Source: an uncultured Bacteroidales bacterium (lineage in GTDB: Bacteria; Bacteroidota; Bacteroidia; Bacteroidales; Muribaculaceae). From it: DNA of 64,000 nt. Made by a program: the position numbers and the translations under genes. How positions within the stretch are numbered: position 1 is the first letter of the stretch; every line of letters starts with the position of its first letter. Shown here in pieces: positions 36,978-45,131 of the stretch. The DNA is taken from assembly GCA_949289215.1 (NCBI GenBank), contig CASENC010000002.1:1-64000 (forward strand), given 5' to 3'. The notes under the pieces are model-generated. The model had not been told where the DNA came from. It saw only the letters and a list, made by a program, of their open reading frames with translations, and searched no databases.

Positions 36978-37874
36978 TTAGTTCAACAATGTTTTAATGC
37001 CTTCGACATTGATATTCTTGTCGAGAATTACCTTATCCTTGTCAAGTATATATATACTCGGCTGTATGCGCAAATCATACTTCTCGGCCACCTCGTCGTT
37101 GGCGCCTATTATCCATTTATCGTGATACGATGCAGCCCGCTGCGCCCATTCATCGGTATATTTGCCCATATACACGCACACAAATGTGATTTCGCCTGCG
37201 TCAATCAGGGCATTCAGCGTCACATCAGTACTGAGCCTCAACCTGCCTATGGTGCAATCGTCACATTCCTCGTCGTTGAAAAACACAAGGAACATCTTTC
37301 CTTCTATTTCCGACAACTTCTTCTTGCTCCCATCGGCAAGACGCAGCTCGAAATCTTGCGCACGGTCGCCCATCAAGTTATTTTGCAACAATTCCAGTTG
37401 GTATTTATAACGCTCTTTTTCCGATTTTTTCAGCATATTGTTGTCAAGCACACTCTCAAGGAACGGAATATACACCTCGTCGCTCCAATACTCGGCACCG
37501 GGCGCATAAAGTGCTCGTTCGGCAATCTCGGCTATAAGCAGGAAATTCGACTTGTTGGACTGAGCCTTGCGCATCATATCCTTTATGCACGAAACCACGA
37601 TTGTCTTGTGGGCATACTTGAAGAAGGTCACATAATCCCTGAACGTGGCTTCAAACACACGTTCGTTCCTTATCGGTTGGGAAAAGTCATAATTGTTCCA
37701 AAAATTCTGAACTATGTAATTAGTCCTGTTTTCAAGCGTGATTATCGTATCGGGCACCTCGGGATAGTCAAACAGACGTTCTCCTCCCGCCAAATCCTCG
37801 GTATCCTGAGCCATAACCGAACACGACAATAACAAAACCACAAAAACGCTTAATACTCCTTTTATTGCTTTCAT
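36978..37874 (-). CDS. DUF5106 thioredoxin-like exported protein
   Basis: A 298-residue protein starting MKAIKGVLSVFVVLLLS, with a signal peptide ending VMAQ. An N-terminal helical DUF5106 region (about 25-170) is followed by a thioredoxin-like domain (about 175-298) with FFNDEECDDCTIG, where CDDC is a CxxC redox pair, and IQPSIYILDKDKVIL carrying the cis-Pro strand. Probably a periplasmic disulfide-handling protein. The frame extends upstream to 37922 but the stem-loop there and the signal peptide support 37874. Confidence 0.85.
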   Translation of the reverse strand: MKAIKGVLSVFVVLLLSCSVMAQDTEDLAGGERLFDYPEVPDTIITLENRTNYIVQNFWNNYDFSQPIRNERVFEATFRDYVTFFKYAHKTIVVSCIKDMMRKAQSNKSNFLLIAEIAERALYAPGAEYWSDEVYIPFLESVLDNNMLKKSEKERYKYQLELLQNNLMGDRAQDFELRLADGSKKKLSEIEGKMFLVFFNDEECDDCTIGRLRLSTDVTLNALIDAGEITFVCVYMGKYTDEWAQRAASYHDKWIIGANDEVAEKYDLRIQPSIYILDKDKVILDKNINVEGIKTLLN

Positions 37875-37885
37875 TATTTTACAAT

Positions 37886-37925
37886 TAAAAACACCTTGGC
37901 AAACGAGCGCATCATTTGCCAAGGT
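37886..37925 (-). terminator. Terminator of murQ operon, or 5' stem of the DUF5106 transcript
   Basis: Read leftward, ACCTTGGCAAA pairs exactly with TTTGCCAAGGT around an 11-base loop and is followed by GTTTTTAATTG. It lies about 67 bases after the murQ stop and ends only some 12 bases before the DUF5106 start. A weak promoter (TTGC, 19 bases, TACTTTTAC) just upstream would start a transcript at or near the stem. Confidence 0.65.
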
Positions 37926-37991
37926 AAAAGTAAGCTAATATCTTTGATTAAGCAATTTTCAGCCCCACAAAAACGCTTGGTTTCAATTTTT

Positions 37992-38813
37992 TTAAACAAT
38001 ATGTTGCCTATATGCATCTATGGCCGATTGCGCCGAACCATGAAACAGCAGCAAGCGGCGGGCTTCATCGTAAGGGAGGCCGAGTTCCTCAACAAGCATA
38101 CGAGTGCCACGGTCGATAAGTTTGGCATTGGTTAGCTGCATATTCACCATCTTATTTCCCTTGACACGGCCAAGCCGTATCATCACGGTGGTTGTAATCA
38201 TATTGCATACCATCTTTTGCCCCGTTCCCGATTTCATGCGCGAACTGCCGGTCACATACTCGGGCCCGACGACAACTTCAATAGGGATTTCGGCAGCCTC
38301 GCACACCGGTGCTCCGGGATTGCTTGTTATGGCAGCCGTCAGGCATCCTGCAGCGCGCGCCTGTTTTAACGCACCCACCACATAAGGAGTGGTTCCCGAA
38401 GCAGCTATGCCTATCACTGTGTCACGCTCGTTGACGCCGTGTGCAAGAAGGTCGTTCCACCCTTGTGCTGTATCGTCCTCGGCATTCTCCACAGGATTGC
38501 GCAAAGCCCTGTCTCCACCGGCAATAATACCTATAACCCACGTCGGCTCCAAACCGAATGTGGGAGGAACTTCCGATGCATCGAGCACTCCGAGCCTTCC
38601 CGACGTACCTGCACCGATGTAAAAAATGCGTCCGCCGCGTTTCATACGCGGCACAATGCGCGTGACAAGTTGTTCGATTTGCGGAATGGCACGCTGCACG
38701 GCATCGGCCACCTTGTGGTCTTCGGCATTGATTTCGGTGAGTATTTCGTGCACCGATTTTTGCTCAAGGTTGTCATAAAGCGATGGTTGCTCGCTTATCT
38801 TAACAAAAGCCAT
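37992..38813 (-). CDS. murQ: N-acetylmuramic acid 6-phosphate etherase
   Basis: A 273-residue SIS-domain enzyme that splits MurNAc-6-phosphate into GlcNAc-6-phosphate and D-lactate. FYIGAGTSGRLGVLDASE, then VIGIAASGTTPYVVG and VTGSSRMKSGTGQKMVCN are hallmark segments. It lies 11 bases after murK. The upstream oxidase in the same operon may use the D-lactate released. Confidence 0.95.
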   Translation of the reverse strand: MAFVKISEQPSLYDNLEQKSVHEILTEINAEDHKVADAVQRAIPQIEQLVTRIVPRMKRGGRIFYIGAGTSGRLGVLDASEVPPTFGLEPTWVIGIIAGGDRALRNPVENAEDDTAQGWNDLLAHGVNERDTVIGIAASGTTPYVVGALKQARAAGCLTAAITSNPGAPVCEAAEIPIEVVVGPEYVTGSSRMKSGTGQKMVCNMITTTVMIRLGRVKGNKMVNMQLTNAKLIDRGTRMLVEELGLPYDEARRLLLFHGSAQSAIDAYRQHIV

Positions 38814-38824
38814 GACATTCTTGA

Positions 38825-39673
38825 TTAACCCAATTGCGAATGATAATCGACCAATCCGAGCATCGGACTTTTCACTATTTTGCCCACCGTGATATACAGA
38901 GCCTTGGCTGCTTCTTCAATCACTTCGCGGTAACTGACGGCTATCGAACCGACAAAGTTCACCGGCATATTTTTGTAACCCTCATATCCTTCTACATTAC
39001 GTACAAAAAACGACTTGAAGGCATTCAGTACAAGACGGTGAACCGATGGCTCCTCGATATTCTCGGCCAGGAACGGCGATAACGATGCAAGGAAACGATT
39101 AGCTCCGGGACGGCGATACACATTTTCAAGTATTGATTGCGGTGTGAGCGAATATTGCTTCATGAACTTATCTACGAGATCTTGAGGCATTTGTCTTTTC
39201 AGCACATCTCCCACAAGCATCTTTCCAAGCACTGCCCCGCTGCCCTCGTCGCCAAGTATATAACCCAGCGACGGTACGTTGTCGGCAATGCGTGTACCGT
39301 CATAGTAACACGAATTGGACCCTGTGCCGAGTATGCACACAATTCCCGGCCGGTTGCCACACACAGCACGCGCGGCGGCAAGCAGGTCGGTATCCACAGT
39401 GACTTTCTTTGCCGACGGGATATTGGCACCTATTGCATTGCGCACATTGTTGCAAATGCTGTCGAAAAGGCAGCCTGCGCCATAATATTGCACTTCATCA
39501 ATCTCCAATCCCTGCAAATGAGGCATAAGTTCACGGCCTATTATTTCGGCCATTTCTTTTTCACCGAGCATCATCGCATTCATACCCTCGGTTGACACTT
39601 GTGCCACCACCTTACTTCCGTCAAGGACACACCACTCTACCGTGGTCGATCCGCCATCTGCTATCAGTTTCAT
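38825..39673 (-). CDS. murK: MurNAc/GlcNAc kinase (BadF/BadG family, MurK-like)
   Basis: A 282-residue ASKHA-fold sugar kinase. LIADGGSTTVEW is the phosphate 1 motif, VCILGTGSNSCYYDG the phosphate 2 motif, and LGYILGDEGSGAVLGK binds substrate. The family includes MurK, which phosphorylates MurNAc and GlcNAc. Its start overlaps the DUF5009 stop as ATGA and murQ follows by 11 bases, giving kinase then etherase. Assignment as MurK rests on this context. Confidence 0.85.
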   Translation of the reverse strand: MKLIADGGSTTVEWCVLDGSKVVAQVSTEGMNAMMLGEKEMAEIIGRELMPHLQGLEIDEVQYYGAGCLFDSICNNVRNAIGANIPSAKKVTVDTDLLAAARAVCGNRPGIVCILGTGSNSCYYDGTRIADNVPSLGYILGDEGSGAVLGKMLVGDVLKRQMPQDLVDKFMKQYSLTPQSILENVYRRPGANRFLASLSPFLAENIEEPSVHRLVLNAFKSFFVRNVEGYEGYKNMPVNFVGSIAVSYREVIEEAAKALYITVGKIVKSPMLGLVDYHSQLG

Positions 39674-40848
39674 ATCTTTATATATATTTTTTTCTTATAC
39701 AAAATATAACCCACGCACCAATTAATCAGCACAAACAATATCGCGTACAGACATGATGCAAGGTATTCATCGCCTGCCAAAGGCAATAACATCTCGGCAC
39801 AAAGCCAGTCTTTCACCAATATCCCGGCCACGCTAACCGACCCGAACAATATTGCAAGCACATCGCCAAGCACATAAAGGAACAATGGATTAATGCCAAA
39901 CGACTCGAAAAATCGGCTCCACGCCCTATAACCTTTAATGTCGATTATCCATATCAGCAATCCAAGCAGGCTTGCGGCAAGTCCGCAGGTTGTGAGGACA
40001 AATGTGGGCGACCACACATTTTTATTGATTGGCAGGCCGTAATCAAGCAACAACCCGGCAAAAGTGAGTACCACGCCCACAAGCAGCAAGTCGCTCATGC
40101 GCTTGCTGTTGTCGCGAGTTTTCATTATCGCCTCGCCACACATCATGCCTATAAGCACATGGGCGATACATGGCAATGTACTGAGCAACCCTTCGGGGTC
40201 GAACACCATGTTCACACCGTCAACCATCAACCATTTATACAAGTGCGCATCGCCAAGCACGGCACTGTCGAAACGGTAAATTATGTTTTCATGGCTGAAA
40301 TCGTATCCGTGACCCACAAGCAAAATCACGGCATACACGGCAAGAATTAAAGCCGACAGCCAAGGTATAAACTTGTGACGCAGCGTTATGGCAATGACCG
40401 AGCCGAAAAAGTAGCTTATTGCCAACCGCGGCATGACACCCACAAGCCTGATGTGGTCGAAATTATTGGCCGAATTGCATATACGTTCCCATAAAGGAAG
40501 CGACGCATCGGCACCGGCAAGGCCGTAGCAAAAATTCTCAAACCATGCAATCGCAAGCCCTATGAGATATATAAGCACCGAACGGCGCACGATTTTCCAC
40601 AACATATGCCGTGACGGACGGAAATCAAACTTGCGCAACGAAAAATACATGGAAATGCCCATGATGAACATGAAGAACGGGAACACGAGGTCGGTAGGTG
40701 TCAATCCATTCCATTCGGCATGGTGCAATGGCGTATATACTGCCGGCAAACCCGGATTGTTAACCAGTATCATACCGGCCACCGTTATTCCGCGCAACAC
40801 GTCGAGCGACAACAAGCGGCTCGATGCTTTAACTTTCACATCTGCCAT
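39670..40848 (-). CDS. DUF5009 membrane protein, NagX/HGSNAT-like acyltransferase
   Basis: A 392-residue membrane protein with about ten helices, starting MADVKVKASSRLLSLDVLRG. RLLSLDVLRGITVAGMILVN and FPFFMFIMGISM match the family of heparan-alpha-glucosaminide N-acetyltransferase and NagX. Such proteins acetylate or deacylate amino sugars at the membrane. Start and stop are coupled to both neighbours: TAATG with the oxidase and ATGA with murK. A role in handling GlcN/MurNAc residues is inferred from the operon. Confidence 0.82.
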   Translation of the reverse strand: MADVKVKASSRLLSLDVLRGITVAGMILVNNPGLPAVYTPLHHAEWNGLTPTDLVFPFFMFIMGISMYFSLRKFDFRPSRHMLWKIVRRSVLIYLIGLAIAWFENFCYGLAGADASLPLWERICNSANNFDHIRLVGVMPRLAISYFFGSVIAITLRHKFIPWLSALILAVYAVILLVGHGYDFSHENIIYRFDSAVLGDAHLYKWLMVDGVNMVFDPEGLLSTLPCIAHVLIGMMCGEAIMKTRDNSKRMSDLLLVGVVLTFAGLLLDYGLPINKNVWSPTFVLTTCGLAASLLGLLIWIIDIKGYRAWSRFFESFGINPLFLYVLGDVLAILFGSVSVAGILVKDWLCAEMLLPLAGDEYLASCLYAILFVLINWCVGYILYKKKIYIKI

Positions 40849-43649
40849 TATTTTTCCTCCTTGATTTTTGTACATTCATCAACCAAATATACTATCGACA
40901 CGTATGGTATGCCTGAATTGGTTGTCAGCCCTATTTCACAGGTGCGGCTGTTTGAAAAACCGCGCCTGATGCCGGCAGCCTCGATTTGCGGCCGCAGTTT
41001 GCGCAATGCGTAAGCATTAACTTCGGGGTGCGTGAAACCTTTGTCTCCGGCAAAACCGCAACACCCCACCCCCTCGGGAACAAGCACATGGCGCGAACAC
41101 ATTCGGGCAAGCTCAGTTATCTTCCCAGCAAGCCCCATCTTCCGTGTCGAGCAAGTTATATGCAATGCCACAGGCTCGTCGATGGGCGTGAAATCAAGGC
41201 ATGGTGCAATGAAATCATGTATAAACTCGGCAAGCTCATACGGAACTATTTTCTTGAAATGCTCTTTCATGCGGTGCATACAGGGACTTTGGTCACATAT
41301 CACCGGTAACCGCCCCTGTTGGGATGTTTCATAAAGCACATCTTCAAGTTCGGCTATTTTGCGCTCGGCGATGTCGGGCATACCCTTGCTTTCCCATATC
41401 ATGCCACAGCACAAGTGTTTCATGCCACGTGGGAAAACGACTTCCCAACCGGCTTTGCCAAACAGTTTCACCACCTCGTCAACCAGGTCGAGGCCGGTGC
41501 CATCGTGCTTTGCACGCCCCATCGTCTGGTTTATGCAACTGGGGAAATACACCACCTTGCGGTCGCTCTGCCTTATTTCCCAGCTGTTTCTATAATGCGC
41601 CGTGGGCAACGACGGCGTCCACAGCGGCACACCGGCTTTGTGCAGCCCGCGGCCTATTGCGGCCACTGCCTTGTCGCCTATCACGCTTTGCGCCGCACCG
41701 GCCATCGAGAGCAACGGACGCAATGTTCCTTCAATTTTGCTTAAATTGCGAGCGGCGAAATCGCCCACGCGGTAGCCGAAACTGCCACGTGGCAACTGCT
41801 CGGCACGCAAGTCGTGTATCATCTCACCCGTATTGATTTTCATCGGGCACGACGTGCTGCACAACCCGTCGCCGGCACACATGACATTGCCGTAATATTC
41901 AAATTGCTTTTCAAGCCTTGCAAGCCGTTGCGGGTCTTCACCTGTCGATTTCAACCACGATATTTCACGCTGTGCCACAATGCGTTGCCGCGATGACAAC
42001 CCCAGTCCGCACGTCACGCAATTCACTTCGCAGAAACCACATTCTATGCAACGGTCAACATGGTCGTTGGTTACCGGCAGGTGTTTCATGCCCTTTATGA
42101 AACATTCCGGGTCGTCATTGAAAATCACACCGGGGTTTATCAAGTTCTTCGGGTCGAAAAGCTGCTTTATCTCACGCATTATCCCGTAAGCCTTTTCGCC
42201 CCACTCCATTTTCACGAAAGGAGCCATGTTGCGGCCTGTGCCGTGCTCGGCCTTGAGCGACCCGTCATACTTGTCAACCACAAGGTGGCACAAGTCGGTC
42301 ATCATGTCGCGGTATCGGCGCACCTCGGCTTCGCTCTCAAACGACTGCGAGAGCACGAAGTGATAGTTTCCCTCGAATGCATGGCCATATATGCAAGCAT
42401 CGTTATAACCGTGGCGGTCGATAAGCTCGGCAAGGTCGGCTGTGGCATCGGGCAGGTCGTCGATGTGGAAAGCTACGTCTTCGATAAGTACCGTGGTGCC
42501 GAGCGGCCTTGTACCGCCCACGCTCGGGAATATGCCCGAGCGAATAGCCCAATATTTTGAATACTCTGCAGGGTCGGCTGTAAACCGTGCCGGAACATAC
42601 AGGTCAAACGGTTTTAACGCTTCCATCACCACTGCAATGTTGCGGTTCAGCTCCTCCTCGGTGTCGGCCTTGGTCTCGGTTAGCACCGCGGTCAATCCTT
42701 CGCCGGTAGTGTCGTTTACCGATTGCAGCGACTTGCGGTCGAGCATCTCGGCACTGTAAACTGGGCATTTCTTCAATGCCAGCACAGCATTGCAAGCCTC
42801 ACGCATACTCTTGAAATAGAGCATCGCGCTTGCCGAATATTTGTACAAATGCCCTGTGGCCATGCGGAAAAGCGACGCAAAAGCAAGCGTACCTTCCGAC
42901 CCGGCCATAAGGTGTGTGATTATGTCGAACGGGTCACTGAACATTACCAACGGGTAAATATTCAATCCCGTCACATTCTTTATCGAATATTTATATTTTA
43001 TGCGTTCCACAAGCTCCGTGTCGGCCATCACGCGGTCGCGCAGCTCCTCGATTTTCGCTATAAAGTCGGGATGGGTGCGGCAAAACTCCCGGCGGCTCGC
43101 CTCGTCGCCAGTGTCGAGCACCGTGCCGTCGGCCAATACTATGCGCACCGAACGCAGTATGCGGTCGCTGTTGGCATGGGTGCCGCAGTTCATTCCCGAG
43201 GCGTTGTTCATCACAATGCCACCCACCATAGCAGCACCTTTCGATGCCGGGTCGGGTGGGAATATACGCCCGTATGGCCTCAATATCTCGTTCACCCGCT
43301 CCCCCACTATTCCGGGCTGCAGGGTGATAGTCTCTCCATCGGGCGACACCTCATATTGTTCCCAATTCTTGCCTGCCACCACCAGTATCGAGTCGGTAAT
43401 AGCTTGTCCCGAAAGGCTCGTTCCTGCGGCGCGGAATGTCACAGGCAACCCCAGCGCATCGGCAAGTTTCAATATTTTCGATACTTCGGCCTCGCAGGCT
43501 GAACGTATAACCACCTGTGGTATCTTGCGGTAGAAACCCGCATCGGTTCCCCACGCCAATCGGCGCAGGTCGTCGGTATAAACACGGTCGGCAGGAATAA
43601 ACTCCCTTACTCGGTTCAAAAAATCCCTATATTTTTCTTCCATTTCCAT
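40848..43649 (-). CDS. FAD-linked oxidase fused to Fe-S and CCG domains, D-lactate dehydrogenase-like
   Basis: A 933-residue fusion. Residues about 30-520 are an FAD_binding_4/GlcD-type oxidase (RAAGTSLSGQAI; ASKGAAMVGGIVMNNASGM). Two 4Fe-4S motifs follow (CIECGFCEVNC and CAGDGLCSTSC), then GlcF-like CCG domains (CCGMIWESKG and CCGFAGDKGF). This layout is that of respiratory D-lactate or glycolate dehydrogenases passing electrons to quinone. The ATG at 43649 (second Met at 43643) fits the -7 box at 43691. As first gene of the murQ operon it most likely oxidises D-lactate made by MurQ. Confidence 0.87.
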   Translation of the reverse strand: MEMEEKYRDFLNRVREFIPADRVYTDDLRRLAWGTDAGFYRKIPQVVIRSACEAEVSKILKLADALGLPVTFRAAGTSLSGQAITDSILVVAGKNWEQYEVSPDGETITLQPGIVGERVNEILRPYGRIFPPDPASKGAAMVGGIVMNNASGMNCGTHANSDRILRSVRIVLADGTVLDTGDEASRREFCRTHPDFIAKIEELRDRVMADTELVERIKYKYSIKNVTGLNIYPLVMFSDPFDIITHLMAGSEGTLAFASLFRMATGHLYKYSASAMLYFKSMREACNAVLALKKCPVYSAEMLDRKSLQSVNDTTGEGLTAVLTETKADTEEELNRNIAVVMEALKPFDLYVPARFTADPAEYSKYWAIRSGIFPSVGGTRPLGTTVLIEDVAFHIDDLPDATADLAELIDRHGYNDACIYGHAFEGNYHFVLSQSFESEAEVRRYRDMMTDLCHLVVDKYDGSLKAEHGTGRNMAPFVKMEWGEKAYGIMREIKQLFDPKNLINPGVIFNDDPECFIKGMKHLPVTNDHVDRCIECGFCEVNCVTCGLGLSSRQRIVAQREISWLKSTGEDPQRLARLEKQFEYYGNVMCAGDGLCSTSCPMKINTGEMIHDLRAEQLPRGSFGYRVGDFAARNLSKIEGTLRPLLSMAGAAQSVIGDKAVAAIGRGLHKAGVPLWTPSLPTAHYRNSWEIRQSDRKVVYFPSCINQTMGRAKHDGTGLDLVDEVVKLFGKAGWEVVFPRGMKHLCCGMIWESKGMPDIAERKIAELEDVLYETSQQGRLPVICDQSPCMHRMKEHFKKIVPYELAEFIHDFIAPCLDFTPIDEPVALHITCSTRKMGLAGKITELARMCSRHVLVPEGVGCCGFAGDKGFTHPEVNAYALRKLRPQIEAAGIRRGFSNSRTCEIGLTTNSGIPYVSIVYLVDECTKIKEEK

Positions 43650-43690
43650 AAAAGACTGAAAACCTAAACCACAATCTTCTTGTAGCACCA

Positions 43691-43698
43691 CAAAATTA
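43691..43698 (-). promoter_or_regulatory. -7 box of the oxidase-murQ operon
   Basis: Read leftward, TAATTTTG lies 41 bases before the ATG at 43649. A 15-base word CAAGGCGAGCGCAAT overlaps the upstream side (43702-43716). Confidence 0.55.
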
Positions 43699-43701
43699 GT
43701 G

Positions 43702-43799
43702 CAAGGCGAGCGCAATGACAAAAAGAAAATCCATTTTCTTTTTATCAATTGCCGAGCCGCAGCCTAATTTATCCAAAATTACCACAAGGCGAGCGCAAT
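43702..43799. repeat. Two copies of a 15-bp direct repeat in a divergent promoter region
   Basis: CAAGGCGAGCGCAAT occurs at 43702-43716 and at 43785-43799. Between them an inverted repeat AAAAGAAAAT/ATTTTCTTTT (about 43720-43743) can form a hairpin. The stretch 43750-43935 has no supported gene. Confidence 0.7.
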
Positions 43800-43935
43800 A
43801 ACAGCCACCATACAGACGCACCAAGGTTCCATCTTGTCATACTTGGCAAAACGTGGCCGATAATGGGAACTTTTTTCATACCTTTTCATAAAATAGGCGC
43901 CGTCTCGACAATGCAAAAAATCAACAAGTTGTTTT

Positions 43936-43967
43936 TTTGTATTGCGCTCGACTTGTACTATCTTTGC
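43936..43967 (+). promoter_or_regulatory. Promoter of the TIR-like/TPR operon
   Basis: -33 TTTG (43936-43939) and -7 TATCTTTGC (43959-43967) are 19 bases apart, a near-perfect Bacteroidetes promoter. The start codon at 44021 lies 53 bases downstream, and the -7 box falls inside the longer open frame beginning at 43937, which rules out that earlier start. Confidence 0.8.
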
Positions 43968-44020
43968 CCATTAGGAGAGAGTTCCAACCTAATGTACCAT
44001 TAACAAACCATGTCATCCTG

Positions 44021-45127
44021 ATGAAAAAAGTAAATGTGTTCATAGCATCGTCGGCCGAACTTGACGAGGACAAGACACGGCTCGACTTGTTTTTCGCCGA
44101 AAAGAACAAAATATATGAAAAACGTGACATACTGTTTGTGCAACGCACGTGGAAAGACTTTGAAAGCTCACTGCATAAGGAGTTCCTGCAAGAGCGGTAT
44201 GACGAATACATACGCCGGTGCGACATCGTGCTATTCCTGTTCCACACTCGGCTCGGGAAATACACCCTTCACGAGCTGGAAATAGCAAGCGAGGTGTTCA
44301 AGAAAAGCAAGCAGGGGCGACCGCGCATTTTCATCTTTTACAAAGAAAGCAATGAACAATCCCCCGAACTTGCCAACTTCAAGCGGTTTTCGGAGCAGAC
44401 CTACGGGCACTTTTGCGACACCTACGACGATTATCCCGAGTTGCTGCAAAAAGTTGACAAGCAACTGCAATTGCTCGAAAACAACGGTTACATCAAGCCC
44501 GACCACTTCAATCCGCGCAAGGCGGTGAAGTATGCCATATTCTACATCTTGCTGCCGCTGGTGGTGTTGGCATCGGCTTTCGCCGCACTTCATTATTACA
44601 GCGACTTCGACTTCACAGTGCGTGTGGAAGAAGACAACAGCTTCAGCATTCCGGGGTTGCCCTTCAGCGAAGGGCAGCTCGAAGTGCAATACGGCAACGG
44701 CGAGGCACAAACATTCCTCATCGACAGCCGCCACCTCGATGCCGTGATAAAAGGGGTACACTCAAAATTCCGCGACACCGACGCTCACCTGCGTTTCACC
44801 GCCACCGGATACCTGCCCATTGACACCCTATTGCCAATGACCGACGAATGCCTCACCTTGCCCATCAGGCGCAACAACGACCTTGGATGCATATTCGGCT
44901 CGATAACCGATGAAAAAGGGCGCCCGTTGTCCGGGGTTACGGTAACAGTGCAAGGGCTAAGCGTGGAGAGCGATGCCACAGGCAATTTCCGCATCGAGAT
45001 ACCACGGGAAAAACAAGCCGGGGAACAACTGCTCGCCGCATTCAAGCCGGGATATGAGCGTTGGACTTTTACCGCCCCAGTAATGCCCGGCGTTCCTTGG
45101 AACATAGTGCTTAAAAAAGACAATTAA
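44021..45127 (+). CDS. TIR-like/DUF4062-type domain, single membrane helix, periplasmic beta domain
   Basis: A 368-residue protein starting MKKVNVFIASSAELDEDK. Residues 1-110 look like a TIR/DUF4062-type flavodoxin fold: strand VNVFIASSAEL, strand CDIVLFLFHTRLGKYT, then helix LHELEIASEVF whose glutamates (E85, E87) lie where TIR NADases carry the catalytic Glu. A helical linker leads to one membrane helix (about 171-190), then a beta region and a carboxypeptidase-regulatory-like domain at about 290-368 (GSITDEKGRPLSGVTVTV). Topology should be N-in. The next gene starts 4 bases after the stop. I know no characterised homologue; a transmembrane signal or effector role is inferred. Confidence 0.75.
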   Translation: MKKVNVFIASSAELDEDKTRLDLFFAEKNKIYEKRDILFVQRTWKDFESSLHKEFLQERYDEYIRRCDIVLFLFHTRLGKYTLHELEIASEVFKKSKQGRPRIFIFYKESNEQSPELANFKRFSEQTYGHFCDTYDDYPELLQKVDKQLQLLENNGYIKPDHFNPRKAVKYAIFYILLPLVVLASAFAALHYYSDFDFTVRVEEDNSFSIPGLPFSEGQLEVQYGNGEAQTFLIDSRHLDAVIKGVHSKFRDTDAHLRFTATGYLPIDTLLPMTDECLTLPIRRNNDLGCIFGSITDEKGRPLSGVTVTVQGLSVESDATGNFRIEIPREKQAGEQLLAAFKPGYERWTFTAPVMPGVPWNIVLKKDN

Positions 45128-45131
45128 CGTA

